A DNA stretch of 34,108 bases from an uncultured Bacteroidota bacterium. GTDB lineage: Bacteria; Bacteroidota; Bacteroidia; 2-12-FULL-35-15. Below, piece after piece: positions 9,801 to 18,486 of the stretch; within the stretch, counting starts at the first letter, position 1, and each line of letters begins with the position of its first letter. Below the pieces are notes generated by a model. It was given only the letters and a program-made list of their open reading frames with translations. It did no database searches and was not told the DNA's origin. The translations under genes were made by a program, and so were the position numbers. The stretch spans positions 1-34,108 of the forward strand of contig CAIRRW010000506.1 of assembly GCA_903881065.1 (NCBI GenBank). Reading direction: 5' to 3'.

Positions 9801-11158
9801 AAATGGTTGACGTTGTTATCGGCCGTTCTGCTGAGATGCGCATTATTGATGCTACTACTAAAATTGTATTGACTACAGGAAATATTCCTTACGGTTCACA
9901 GGTTTATGTGACTGGAAATACAAAAATCAAAAAAGGTACTTTGATTTGTGACTGGGATCCATACAATGCTGTAATTGTGTCTGAATTCGGTGGTAAACTT
10001 GAATTTGATAATATCGAAGAAGGCATTACTTTCCGTGAAGAATCGGATGAACAGACAGGATTTAAGGAAAAAGTGATTGTTGAAAGTCGTGATAAATCCA
10101 AGAACCCTGCAATCAGAATTATTGCAAACAAAGAGGTTTTACGTACCTATAACATTCCGGTGAGTGCACACGTTATTGTAAATGACGGAGCGAAAATAGA
10201 GCCGGGACAAATACTTGTTAAGATTCCTCGTTCGTCAGGTAAATCAGGCGATATTACAGGTGGTTTACCACGTGTAACTGAGTTGTTCGAAGCACGTAAC
10301 CCAAGTAACCCAGCTGTGGTTTCTGAAATTGACGGTATTGTTTCTTTCGGAAAAATCAAACGTGGTAACCGTGAGGTATACGTAGAATCGAGAACTGGTG
10401 AGCGTAAAACATATCTTGTACAGTTGAGTAAACACATACTTGTTCAGGAAAACGACTTTATCAAAGCCGGTGAGCCGCTTTGCGACGGTGCAATTACTCC
10501 TAGCGATATACTTGCGATAAAAGGACCTACTGCGGTTCAGGAATATTTAGTGAATGAGGTGCAGGAAGTTTACCGTTTGCAAGGTGTGAAAATCAATGAT
10601 AAACATTTCGAAGTAATTGTTCGTCAGATGATGAGAAAAGTGGATATCAGCGAAGCTGGAGATTCTACTTTCCTTGAAAAACAATTGATAAACAAAGCAA
10701 CGTTTATGGAAGAAAACGATAACCTGTATGCTAAAGTAGTGATACTTGATGCAGGCGAATCGACTCTTTATAAAGCAGGCCAGATTATCAGTGCGCGTAA
10801 ATTAAGAGATGAAAATGGCTCGTTGAAACGCAGAGATATGAAACTTATTGAAGCTCGCGAAGCTATGCCGGCTACATCCAATGCGGTGTTGCAGGGTATT
10901 ACACGTGCTTCGTTGCAAACCAACAGCTTTATGAGTGCTGCATCGTTCCAGGAAACTACAAAAGTATTGAACGAGGCTGCTGTGAGCGGAAAAGTGGATC
11001 ATTTGCTTGGATTGAAAGAAAACGTAATTGTTGGACATTTAATACCTGCAGGTACCGGCTTGAGAGCTTATGATAAGATGATTGTTGGATCTCAAGAAGA
11101 GATGGATAAATTGATGGCTTCGAAAAAAGAAGCTATGGAAGTGGAAGATGATGAATAG
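6863..11158 (+). CDS. rpoC: DNA-directed RNA polymerase subunit beta'
   Basis: The 1431-residue protein is full length for the phylum. It carries the catalytic centre of RNA polymerase: the invariant NADFDGDQ motif is at residues 473-480, with the three Mg-binding aspartates D475, D477 and D479. The N-terminal zinc site is C67-x-C69 and C82-x-x-C85; a second zinc cluster lies in [16 protein letters not shown]. The bridge helix and trigger-loop part includes [28 protein letters not shown]. The start at ATG 6863 ([25 protein letters not shown]) agrees with relatives. It is the last gene of the operon and is followed by a strong terminator at 11204-11240. Confidence 0.98.
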   Translation: MAFNRRDQKLKSNFSKITISLASPEAILERSSGEVVKPETINYRTYKPEMGGLFCERIFGPVKDWECACGKYKRIRYKGIVCDRCGVEVTEKKVRRERMGHIGLVVPVAHIWYFKSLPNKIGYLLGLPTKKLDTIIYYERYVVVNAGVKASDGVNYLDFLSEEEYLNILETLPKDNQHLDDEDPNKFIAKMGAEALQELLKRVDLDALSFDLRIKANTETSQQRKNEALKRLQVVESFRHANDHVENRPEWMIVKIVPVIPPELRPLVPLDGGRFATSDLNDLYRRVIIRNNRLKRLIEIKAPEVILRNEKRMLQESVDSLFDNSRKSNAVKTESNRALKSLSDSLKGKQGRFRQNLLGKRVDYSARSVIVVGPELKLHECGLPKDMAAELFKPFIIRKMIERGIVKTVKSAKKIVDKKEPVVWDILENVLKGHPVLLNRAPTLHRLGIQAFQPKLIEGKAIQLHPLTCTAFNADFDGDQMAVHVPLGHAAILEAQLLMLASHNILNPANGAPVAVPSQDMVLGLYYMTKGKKSTKEEKVKGEGLVFYSAEETIIAYNEKKVDLHAFVKVRLQVKEGGKIVNKLMETTVGRILFNQVVPVEVGYINELLTKKSLRDIIGTIVKETGMAKTAKFLDDIKGLGYMSAFRGGLSFNLGDVMIPEDKPKMIADANAQVEEVVGNYNMGFITNNERYNQIIDIWTHTNSRITKKVLDTLTSDRQGFNPVFMMLDSGARGSKEQIRQLGGMRGLMAKPQKGAGGGEIIENPILSNFKEGLSILEYFISTHGARKGLADTALKTADAGYLTRRLVDVAQDVIITIEDCGTLRGLIATPLKKNDEVVESLYDRILGRTAVHDVYNPLTGKKIIASGEEITEDYAKQISDSPIEQVEIRSVLTCESKNGVCGKCYGRNLATGRMVQRGEAVGVIAAQSIGEPGTQLTLRTFHVGGVAGGSVASSKIEAKYDGILEIDELKTVKRKSGKEMVDVVIGRSAEMRIIDATTKIVLTTGNIPYGSQVYVTGNTKIKKGTLICDWDPYNAVIVSEFGGKLEFDNIEEGITFREESDEQTGFKEKVIVESRDKSKNPAIRIIANKEVLRTYNIPVSAHVIVNDGAKIEPGQILVKIPRSSGKSGDITGGLPRVTELFEARNPSNPAVVSEIDGIVSFGKIKRGNREVYVESRTGERKTYLVQLSKHILVQENDFIKAGEPLCDGAITPSDILAIKGPTAVQEYLVNEVQEVYRLQGVKINDKHFEVIVRQMMRKVDISEAGDSTFLEKQLINKATFMEENDNLYAKVVILDAGESTLYKAGQIISARKLRDENGSLKRRDMKLIEAREAMPATSNAVLQGITRASLQTNSFMSAASFQETTKVLNEAAVSGKVDHLLGLKENVIVGHLIPAGTGLRAYDKMIVGSQEEMDKLMASKKEAMEVEDDE

Positions 11159-11203
11159 TTCATTGGTTCATAAGTTGATTGGTTAACTAGTCAATAGAAG
11201 TAT

Positions 11204-11240
11204 AAAAAGAGGGATGACGAAAGTTGTCCCTCTTTTTTTT
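11204..11240 (+). terminator. Strong Rho-independent terminator of the rpoBC operon
   Basis: AAAAAGAGGGATGAC (11204-11218), a GAAA tetraloop, then GTTGTCCCTCTTTTT pair over about 15 bp with two G-U pairs. Eight T follow directly (11233-11240). This is a textbook terminator 46 nt after the rpoC stop. Confidence 0.9.
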
Positions 11241-11296
11241 ATTCGTTTAAGTATTACTCATTTTTCTCAATTTTTTTCTTTACAGAAATGAAAACC

Positions 11297-11485
11297 GGAC
11301 GTTCCAGTCGCACAGCCGGAACTTCGGGAAGTTCAGCCCGATTGTTCAGCCGCCCAGCCGGAACATCGGGCAGCTCAGCCGGACTATCCAGACACCCAGC
11401 CGGACAATCCAGACGCCCAGCCAGAACATCGGGCAGCTCAGCCGAACCGTCCAGACGCCCAGCCGGAACATTCGGCAGGAAGAAT
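11297..11485. repeat. Array A: nine GC-rich 21-bp repeats
   Basis: CAGCC recurs at 11313, 11334, 11355, 11376, 11397, 11418, 11439 and 11460, exactly 21 bp apart; a ninth, degenerate unit ends near 11485. Two variants alternate loosely (order b a b a b b a b a). Variant a begins GGAACATCGGGCAGCT, variant b begins GGACnnTCCAGACGCC, and both end CAGCC. The tract is much richer in G and C than the surrounding AT-rich DNA. Because 21 is a multiple of 3, both strands stay open (79 codons from 11288 on plus, 85 on minus) and translate into heptapeptide repeats; I regard these as artefacts. Between here and the promoter at 11673 (11486-11672) I see only AT-rich sequence without features. Confidence 0.85.
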
Positions 11486-11672
11486 AATAGCACGAACTTG
11501 CTTAAAATCAAGTCCTTGTTCGAGTAACGCGATACTTCGAGGCTCTGCTTCAGGGTTATTCTTTTTTTCTCTTTTATTCATTCTCTCTTTATTTTGACAT
11601 AAGCAAAATAGAATAAATAATAAAAAAGTACTTTCCGTAATTGCCCGTTATTTCCGTCATTCAACTTATTTT

Positions 11673-11704
11673 TTTGTATATAATAATTTAATGAACTAAC
11701 TTTG
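11673..11704 (+). promoter_or_regulatory. Promoter of the secreted SBBP/PKD protein gene
   Basis: TTTG (11673-11676), 20 nt, then TAACTTTG (11697-11704) matches the TTTG / TAnnTTTG consensus of the Bacteroidota primary sigma factor. Transcription would begin near 11711, about 35 nt before the ATG at 11745. Confidence 0.65.
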
Positions 11705-11744
11705 AGAGTTATTAATAGTGCAAAGGCTTTTGTTATATACAAGA

Positions 11745-14700
11745 ATGAAGATATATTACTTTACATATTTTTTACTGGTTATCTTCCTTTCTAGTATTGA
11801 TAAAGGTTATGCCATCGGCATAAAATCTCCGCATCTGGAGTCTGCAATTAAATTTACCGAAAATAAAAAACAATGGGATAAACAAATTCTCTATCGTGCT
11901 CAATTGGATGGTGGGGTTCTTTTCCTCGAAAAGAATTGTTTCACCTATAGTTTCTATGATAAGGAAACGCTCCGCGAAAATCATATAGGAAATTATAAAA
12001 AGGCATCAACAAAAAAGAATGCACCTATACATTCACATGCTTTCAGAATGACTTTTATTAATGCTGAGAAATCTCCAAAAGTGTCGTCAACAAAGGTAAC
12101 AACTGATTACTGCAATTATTATATAGGTAATGATGAGAAGAAGTGGGCAGGTAATGTAAAAAATTATCGTGAGGTAAATTATAAAGGTTTGTATCGTGGC
12201 ATTGATATGCAAATTGAGGGCATGGAGAACACTGTGAAATATAATTTCATAGTGGCTCCTCATGCAAATACCAACGAAATTATATTGTTATATGAAGGAC
12301 TTGAAAAAATTTATCTTGATAAAGGAGCTTTAAATTTTGTTACTTCTGTAAACCAAATGCAGGAGCAGCCGCCTGTTACGTATCAAATTATTGAAGGAAA
12401 AAAGGTAATGGTGAATTGCGAATTTGTTTTAGAAAACAATACAGTACATTTTAATTTTCCGGAAGGGTATGATAAAAATAAAGAACTGATAATAGATCCA
12501 GTGCTTGTGATGGCTTGTTCTTCCGGTTCATTTGCAGATAATTTTGGAATGACTGCTACTTATGATTCACGCGGAAATTTATATTCGGGTGGTACTTGTT
12601 TCGGACAGGGATTTCCTACTACGCTTGGAGCGTATGATACTGTATATAATGGATTGGTGCAGCAAGGAAGAACGGATGTGGTGATAACAAAATATGATTC
12701 GGCAGGTACAGCTTTAGTTTACTCTACCTACTTAGGTGGTGCTACCGGAACAGAAATAGTAACAAGTCTGGTAGTTGACTACCAAAATAATTTACTGCTA
12801 TACGGAGCCACCGGTTCGTCTGATTTTCCTACCAGTACCACTGCTTACGACCAAACATTTAATGGCGGAACTTATTTAAGTTTTGTTGCAAATGGAACTA
12901 GATTTAATGGCGGAACAGATATTTATATTGCTAAATTTAATGCGACAGGCACTTCCTTATTAGCATCTACTTATATTGGCGGTAGTGGCAATGATGGTGT
13001 AAATAATAATAACGATACACTTTATATTCCTTCGTGGGGGGTGTATGAATATCCGCTGGACTCGCTGCAATACAACTATGGCGACCAATACAGAGGAGAG
13101 ATAAATGTGGATGCTTCGGGCAACGTTTATATTGCGAGTTCAACACGGTCAGCAGATTTTCCTATTGTAAATGGTTTTGATAATTCACTAGGCGGAAAAC
13201 AGGATGCGGTGGTTTTTAAAATGAACAGTAATTTATCTCAGCTAATATGGAGTACTTATCTTGGCGGAACGGATAATGATGCAGGGTATGCTTTGGTGCT
13301 GGATGATTCGCTTAATTTATATGTAACAGGAGGGACAAGGAGCAATAATTTTCCGACTACAGCAGGAGTTTTAAAGCCTAATTACTGTGGAGGGAAAGCA
13401 GATGGATATATTACGAAGATAAAAAAGGATGGTTCGGCAATTCTGAATTCTACCTATTGGGGTACTGCCAGCTACGACCAGAGTTACTTTGTACAACTGG
13501 ATCAGAATTCAAATGTATATGTTGTTGGTCAGTCGGAGGGCGCAATGCCAATAACACCGGGTGTTTACAATAATCCAAATAGTGGACAGTTTATTACAAA
13601 AATGAACAGCACCTTGAGTACACTTGTGTTTTCAACTGTTTTCGGAAATGGAAATGGTTTGCCAACTATTTCTCCTGCTGCATTTTTAGTTGATGATTGT
13701 GGTAATATTTATATGACAGGGTGGGGTGGAAATATTATTACCGGTGCTCCTACTTATAATATGCCGCTAACGCCGAATGCTATTCAGCCAACAAATCCAG
13801 ATGGTTTTAACTTTTATTTATTTGTGCTTACTACCAATGCAGCTTCATTGAATTATGCAACTTATTTTGGAGGAGCGCAAAGTAGAGAGCACGTTGATGG
13901 TGGCACGAGCAGGTTTGATAGAAAGGGAGTAGTGTACCAATCGGTATGTGCAGGTTGTCAGGGACATGATGATTTTCCTGTGAAGCCTGGTTGCTGGCCG
14001 TATACAAGTCCAAATTATACTGCTACCACAGGAATCAATTTTGCAAGTAATTGTAATAACGGAACATTCAAATTTGATTTTCAAGTTCCACCTATTACTG
14101 CTGTTTTCAGCGCAGATAGTCTGAAAGGCTGTGCGCCATTCTCCGTTACTTTTCATAATCAAAGTACTTCATGGGGAAATTATTTATGGAACTTTGGAAA
14201 TGGCGATACTACTTCAACAATATTCAATCCAACTCATGTGTTTAATACAGCAGGTACCTATCCCGTAACTTTATTTGTAAATAACGGAACTTGTTCCTCT
14301 AAAGATACAGCTATACATACTGTGATAGTTTATCCGCCAATCACCAGTGATTTTAATTTTGTAAATCCGCCTTGCACCAATACTGTTGTTTTTAAAGATT
14401 CATCTTATGCTTCACCTGCTGTGTGGCAATGGAATTTTGGTGATGGCAGTTCTACATCAACGCTTCAAAATCCTACACATATATATGCTACATCTGGAAA
14501 TTATAATGTAACACTTATAACAGCAAATGCTTTTGGTTGCAAGGATACAACAGTAATTAATTTTGATAATCTTTCAGGAGTAAGTGTCAATCCTTCTACA
14601 AGTATATGTACGGATAACAGTACGCAGTTATCTGCATTAGGCGGAATAGCTTATCATTGGTCGCCTTCGGCAGGTTTGAGCAATACTGCTATTCCCAATC

Positions 14701-15341
14701 CTACTGCTAATCCTGCAGTAACTACCAGTTACAGTGTAAATGTAACGTATGTTACAGCGCATCATGATACTTGTTCGCAGATATTGACTACAACAGTTTC
14801 AGTGTTTACACCCAGTACTTTCCCTCTTTCGGCAACCACCAATAAAGACACTATCACTCAGGGACACTCAACAATAATACATGCTGTTACAGATACGACG
14901 CTTTCAATACAATGGAGTCCGGCTAACGGGTTGAGTAGTGCAACGTCGTTTAATCCTGTTGCATCACCTTCTGTTACCACTACTTATACTGTTACAATTA
15001 CTGATTCATCAGGTTGTCCGAAAAATGCATTTATAACAATTTATGTTATCTCCATGAAATGTAATTCCGATGACGTGTTTGTTCCTAATACGTTTACACC
15101 CAATGGTGATGGGAAGAATGATATATTATACGTAAGGAGTAATAGTGTACAGGAAATTTATTTTGCCGTTTATAATCGTTGGGGAGAAATGGTATTTGAA
15201 ACCAATGATATTCATAAAGGATGGGATGGCATTTACAAGGGAGAGTTGGCGAATACTGATGTTTATGCATGGTATGTAACTGCAAAATGTTACAATGGCG
15301 ATGAGGTGAAGAAGAAAGGAAATGTAACATTAGTTAGGTGA
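11745..15341 (+). CDS. Secreted SBBP/PKD-repeat protein with gliding-motility type IX secretion C-terminal domain
   Basis: The ATG at 11745 gives 1198 residues beginning with a clear signal peptide (MKIYYFTYFLLVIFLSSI...); the longer GTG frame from 11718 would bury it. An N-terminal domain (about 30-255, including CNYYIGNDEKKW and YRGIDMQIEG) resembles the domain commonly placed before SBBP repeats. Beta-propeller/SBBP repeats follow (about 260-770, recurring STYLGG and DFPT motifs), then two PKD domains (WNFGNGDTTS and WNFGDGSSTS) and two shorter Ig-like repeats (PxxTTxYxVxVT). The last ~90 residues (VFVPNTFTPNGDGKND...YNRWGEMVFET...GWDG) are the gliding-motility-associated C-terminal domain, a type B type IX secretion signal. 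The product is probably a large surface or secreted adhesin-like protein. A PorP/SprF gene follows after 9 nt, as in SprB-SprF pairs. The binding target is unknown. Confidence 0.88.
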   Translation: MKIYYFTYFLLVIFLSSIDKGYAIGIKSPHLESAIKFTENKKQWDKQILYRAQLDGGVLFLEKNCFTYSFYDKETLRENHIGNYKKASTKKNAPIHSHAFRMTFINAEKSPKVSSTKVTTDYCNYYIGNDEKKWAGNVKNYREVNYKGLYRGIDMQIEGMENTVKYNFIVAPHANTNEIILLYEGLEKIYLDKGALNFVTSVNQMQEQPPVTYQIIEGKKVMVNCEFVLENNTVHFNFPEGYDKNKELIIDPVLVMACSSGSFADNFGMTATYDSRGNLYSGGTCFGQGFPTTLGAYDTVYNGLVQQGRTDVVITKYDSAGTALVYSTYLGGATGTEIVTSLVVDYQNNLLLYGATGSSDFPTSTTAYDQTFNGGTYLSFVANGTRFNGGTDIYIAKFNATGTSLLASTYIGGSGNDGVNNNNDTLYIPSWGVYEYPLDSLQYNYGDQYRGEINVDASGNVYIASSTRSADFPIVNGFDNSLGGKQDAVVFKMNSNLSQLIWSTYLGGTDNDAGYALVLDDSLNLYVTGGTRSNNFPTTAGVLKPNYCGGKADGYITKIKKDGSAILNSTYWGTASYDQSYFVQLDQNSNVYVVGQSEGAMPITPGVYNNPNSGQFITKMNSTLSTLVFSTVFGNGNGLPTISPAAFLVDDCGNIYMTGWGGNIITGAPTYNMPLTPNAIQPTNPDGFNFYLFVLTTNAASLNYATYFGGAQSREHVDGGTSRFDRKGVVYQSVCAGCQGHDDFPVKPGCWPYTSPNYTATTGINFASNCNNGTFKFDFQVPPITAVFSADSLKGCAPFSVTFHNQSTSWGNYLWNFGNGDTTSTIFNPTHVFNTAGTYPVTLFVNNGTCSSKDTAIHTVIVYPPITSDFNFVNPPCTNTVVFKDSSYASPAVWQWNFGDGSSTSTLQNPTHIYATSGNYNVTLITANAFGCKDTTVINFDNLSGVSVNPSTSICTDNSTQLSALGGIAYHWSPSAGLSNTAIPNPTANPAVTTSYSVNVTYVTAHHDTCSQILTTTVSVFTPSTFPLSATTNKDTITQGHSTIIHAVTDTTLSIQWSPANGLSSATSFNPVASPSVTTTYTVTITDSSGCPKNAFITIYVISMKCNSDDVFVPNTFTPNGDGKNDILYVRSNSVQEIYFAVYNRWGEMVFETNDIHKGWDGIYKGELANTDVYAWYVTAKCYNGDEVKKKGNVTLVR

Positions 15342-15350
15342 AATTGAAAG

Positions 15351-16385
15351 ATGAAAAGAGTAGTGATAATATTATTTATTTGTTTTTCTTCTCTTTTCTG
15401 GAGCGGAGCAGGAGGTGATTTGTCTGCACAGGATATTCATTTTTCTCAGTTTAATGCTTCTCCTCAAAATTTAAATCCTGCACAAACAGGTTTATTTAAT
15501 GGTGATTGGCGATTTGTTGGAAACATTAGAAGTCAATGGGCTGCTGTGCCTGTGCCCTACCGAACGCTTTCTGTTTCTGCAGATAATCGATTGAAAAAAG
15601 ACTTTGCGGGAGGAACCATTGCGGTGGGATTAATTGTAAATACTGATAAGTCCGGCGATTCCAAATTAAGTACAACCAATGTTTATCTCTCACTATCATA
15701 TATAAAAAAGTTGACAAAGGACTCTACACACTTTATTTCCATTGGAGTACAACCTGGCGCTACAACAAAAAATTTCAATCCTTCGGCTTTAACATTTGAT
15801 AGTCAGTATGACGGCGATAGTTTTAATCCTGCATTACCTACTGGTGAAAACTTTACAAATTATAGAATAACTTATTTTGATATTGGGGCAGGATTGGCTT
15901 ATTTATATAGAAAAAATAACAGGTTGTTTGCAAATATTGGTGTTTCGGCATTGCATCTTACTCAGCCTAAAGAATTATTTTTCGGCAGTAGCAGCAGCCA
16001 ATTGGATATTAAAACTGCCGTAAGCAGTATTGTTGAATTCCCTGTTTCGGAGAAGCTGGATGTGGTGCCAACTGTCTTATATCAACATCAAGGAACGTAT
16101 AACGAAACAGTAGCTGGAGGATTTGCAAAATATTATTTAGCCCATGAAGATGGCATGACATCAGCGATTGCCTTGGGAGGTTTCTATCGTATTAAAGATG
16201 GTTTTATTGTTGCTGCGAATATGGATTATCGGAATTTCAATATAGGAATAAGTTATGATGTGAATACTTCTAAACTTATTGCGGCAACAAATCATAGAGG
16301 AGGATTTGAAGTTTCAGTGATTTATATCTTCAGAAAAATTGTTCCTTTTGTTGCGAAAAAAAGAGTCTGTCCTATTTATATGTAG
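15351..16385 (+). CDS. PorP/SprF family type IX secretion outer-membrane protein
   Basis: The 344-residue protein has a signal peptide (to about residue 26, ending LSAQ) and then the family hallmark QDIHFSQFNASPQNLNPAQTGLFNGDWR. The remainder is a beta-barrel-like pattern with GGFYRIKDGFIVAANMDYRNFNIGISYDVN and a family-typical end CPIYM. PorP/SprF proteins sit in the outer membrane and help export or anchor proteins that carry type B C-terminal domains. The gene lies 9 nt after such a protein and shares its promoter, so it is likely the dedicated partner. Many Bacteroidota encode numerous paralogues; this need not be PorP of the core machinery. Confidence 0.92.
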   Translation: MKRVVIILFICFSSLFWSGAGGDLSAQDIHFSQFNASPQNLNPAQTGLFNGDWRFVGNIRSQWAAVPVPYRTLSVSADNRLKKDFAGGTIAVGLIVNTDKSGDSKLSTTNVYLSLSYIKKLTKDSTHFISIGVQPGATTKNFNPSALTFDSQYDGDSFNPALPTGENFTNYRITYFDIGAGLAYLYRKNNRLFANIGVSALHLTQPKELFFGSSSSQLDIKTAVSSIVEFPVSEKLDVVPTVLYQHQGTYNETVAGGFAKYYLAHEDGMTSAIALGGFYRIKDGFIVAANMDYRNFNIGISYDVNTSKLIAATNHRGGFEVSVIYIFRKIVPFVAKKRVCPIYM

Positions 16386-16410
16386 GTAACTGGTCACGAT
16401 TTAATTTAAC

Positions 16411-16450
16411 TTATCCTCCACTTATAATTTTTATGTGGATAATTTATTTT
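16411..16450. terminator. Possible bidirectional terminator between convergent genes
   Basis: TTATCC-TC-CAC (16411-16421) can pair with GTGGATAA (16435-16442), leaving a 2-nt bulge, and T-rich sequence flanks both sides. It sits in the 77-nt gap between the PorP/SprF gene and the convergent TPR glycosyltransferase gene. Confidence 0.35.
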
Positions 16451-16462
16451 ACAGAAAATAGA

Positions 16463-18364
16463 TTATTTCCCTGCAATAGCATCCAATCCTTTTTTAGCGT
16501 CTTCTTTATTAGGATTTAACTGAAGGGAATTATTCCATGCGTTTCTTGCCTTCTGATAATCATTAATTGTGTAATAGGCACCTCCTAGATTATACCAGTA
16601 GTCAGCATTTTCAGGATCCAACTGAACGGCTTGTTCAAGAAATTTAATAGCTTCTAATGGTTCCTTACCACCTTTTTCCATTCCTCTGTTATAATAAACT
16701 GAGGCAAGCACAGCGTAATTTCGCTTTAGAAAAGGATTGCTAGGATACAGTTCATTTACCTTATCCCACTCCACACGGGCACTGTCATAGTTTTTTAATT
16801 TATAATATGCTACGCCCATATTCAAGTAGCCATTTACATATTCTTTATGAACATTTACAGCACGGTTGAAATGAACAATTGCTTTACGAATCAATTCTGT
16901 TTCCTGTGATTTATTTTCCGGCTTTTCCGACAAATCTAGATATGCTTTTCCGGCATTTCCATTAACCAGTGCACTGTTGGGTGCCGTTTCAGCATCAGCA
17001 ATAAACAGGCTTGTATCATTCTTCCACTCGGCATTCCTAGGGATTACTTTTGCCGCGCAAAATATTGTAATTAAACTAAGAACAGAGATTGTAGTTATCT
17101 TTTTTACTTGAGGAGAATTGATTTTCTCAACCAACCAATTAATGAAAATAGCAATGATTAATAAGAACCCGAATGATGAATGATAGATTAATCGTTCACC
17201 CATTGTTGCGCCAATATCCATTATTAAGTTACTTACCAAAAATAGATGAAGCAAATAAAAGGCTAGAGCGAAAGCAATAATATTTCTTCTTACAAATAAA
17301 ACAATGGTTGCTGCAATAGCTGATAGATGAAAGAGAATGGCAAACCAAACCATCGGGTTTCCGAAGTTAGTGTAGGCAATGGTACTGTACGAATAATCAC
17401 TGGAAAGCGGGTGTGGGAAAAATAATAATCGCAAATAGTGATTCAGAATTTCAATTTTGGTAGCCCACTTTTCCGGCTGAGTAGCAAACTTATATGGGTT
17501 ATTTAAAACATCAGGATTTTCCATTGTTGCTCCCTTTCCTACAATAGAAAAACGAATTATTAAATATATTGCGGCTATAAATACATATGGCAACACACCT
17601 ATAATTGCATCTTTCATTGAATCGCCTTTTGCAATATACAATAACATTGGAATAAGAATTAGTAAGGTTACTGCATATTCTTTTGAAAGTAATGCACAGA
17701 AATAAAATACTAAAGCAGCTAATAACTGTCCCGTTTTCTTCGATTCTCTATATCTAAATACTTTTATAAACGTGAGAATGATAAATAAAAAAGATAAAAT
17801 TTCGTCCCTGCTTTTTACGTTTGAAATAACTTCGGTATGTAAAGGATGTATTAAAAATAATAAGCAAGTAATAAAAGCAACTAGCGGAGTGTCTTTAAAT
17901 ATAAAGGTTTGGAGAAAATATAACAGTACAATAACAGACAATATATAATACACAACATTTAATACATGCCTGATAAAAGCGACGTCGGCAGCAGGTTTTA
18001 CTTTTTCATTACTTCCAAATAATTGCTGTTCGATTGCAAAAGTAATAACAGATAGCGGACGGTAACGGCCACCTGAAAGCTGTTGTTTTGCATTCATCGA
18101 TCTGTAAAAGCTATCATAAGCATCTGTTTTTAATATTTTCGGAATACCTTTAAACCCTTGCTGTACATAATCATTCTTTTCAATTACAATTCCATCATCT
18201 AAGGCGTATTCATTTAAAAATGAATTTCCATAAATAATAAGTCCAATAATAGCCAACACAATTACTTGAATTTTGAATTCGGGGAAGAGGTTGATTTTAT
18301 TGAGATTAGAAGAAATATTAACTTCTTTGATCTTATTCTTTTTATTTATTGCCTGTTTTCCCAT
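16463..18364 (-). CDS. TMTC-like GT-C membrane glycosyltransferase with C-terminal TPRs
   Basis: The 633-residue protein has a lysine/asparagine-rich cytoplasmic start, a first membrane segment at about 32-50, and then the motif NSFLNEYALDDGIV with a DD pair (D56-D57) in the first external loop, the usual catalytic position of GT-C lipid-linked sugar transferases. About ten hydrophobic segments follow up to residue 430. From about 450 to the end are TPRs (NAGKAYLDL, YLNMGVAYYKLKNYDSARVEW, YWYNLGGAYYTINDYQKARNAW). This combination resembles animal TMTC O-mannosyltransferases and their bacterial relatives. Donor and acceptor are unknown; secreted or periplasmic proteins are plausible targets. 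It is transcribed alone and divergently from the histidine kinase gene. Confidence 0.72.
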   Translation of the reverse strand: MGKQAINKKNKIKEVNISSNLNKINLFPEFKIQVIVLAIIGLIIYGNSFLNEYALDDGIVIEKNDYVQQGFKGIPKILKTDAYDSFYRSMNAKQQLSGGRYRPLSVITFAIEQQLFGSNEKVKPAADVAFIRHVLNVVYYILSVIVLLYFLQTFIFKDTPLVAFITCLLFLIHPLHTEVISNVKSRDEILSFLFIILTFIKVFRYRESKKTGQLLAALVFYFCALLSKEYAVTLLILIPMLLYIAKGDSMKDAIIGVLPYVFIAAIYLIIRFSIVGKGATMENPDVLNNPYKFATQPEKWATKIEILNHYLRLLFFPHPLSSDYSYSTIAYTNFGNPMVWFAILFHLSAIAATIVLFVRRNIIAFALAFYLLHLFLVSNLIMDIGATMGERLIYHSSFGFLLIIAIFINWLVEKINSPQVKKITTISVLSLITIFCAAKVIPRNAEWKNDTSLFIADAETAPNSALVNGNAGKAYLDLSEKPENKSQETELIRKAIVHFNRAVNVHKEYVNGYLNMGVAYYKLKNYDSARVEWDKVNELYPSNPFLKRNYAVLASVYYNRGMEKGGKEPLEAIKFLEQAVQLDPENADYWYNLGGAYYTINDYQKARNAWNNSLQLNPNKEDAKKGLDAIAGK

Positions 18365-18417
18365 GTTAAGTTTGGTATAATTTATGAGGTTTTAAAAACG
18401 TCCCCAATATATTTCTT

Positions 18418-18425
18418 TACTTTTG
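18418..18425 (+). promoter_or_regulatory. -7 promoter box for the sensor histidine kinase gene
   Basis: TACTTTTG is an exact TAnnTTTG box on the plus strand. No good TTTG was seen 19-20 nt upstream, so the -33 element is weak or absent. The leader would be about 55 nt. No matching box was found for the divergent minus-strand gene in the same gap. Confidence 0.45.
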
Positions 18426-18486
18426 TTAAGAATGTAAAAATAAAATTCAGTTCTAAAAGTAATTAATAGTTCGCAATTATAATAAA

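Noticed and set aside
11254-11527. Open frames of 79 (+) and 85 (-) codons over array A as real genes
   Set aside because: Both strands are open only because the unit length is a multiple of three; composition follows the repeat, and no promoter or homology is visible. Kept as a repeat.
18266-18466. 66-codon plus-strand frame upstream of the histidine kinase
   Set aside because: It lies mostly antisense to the start of the TMTC-like gene and contains the kinase promoter; no supporting features.
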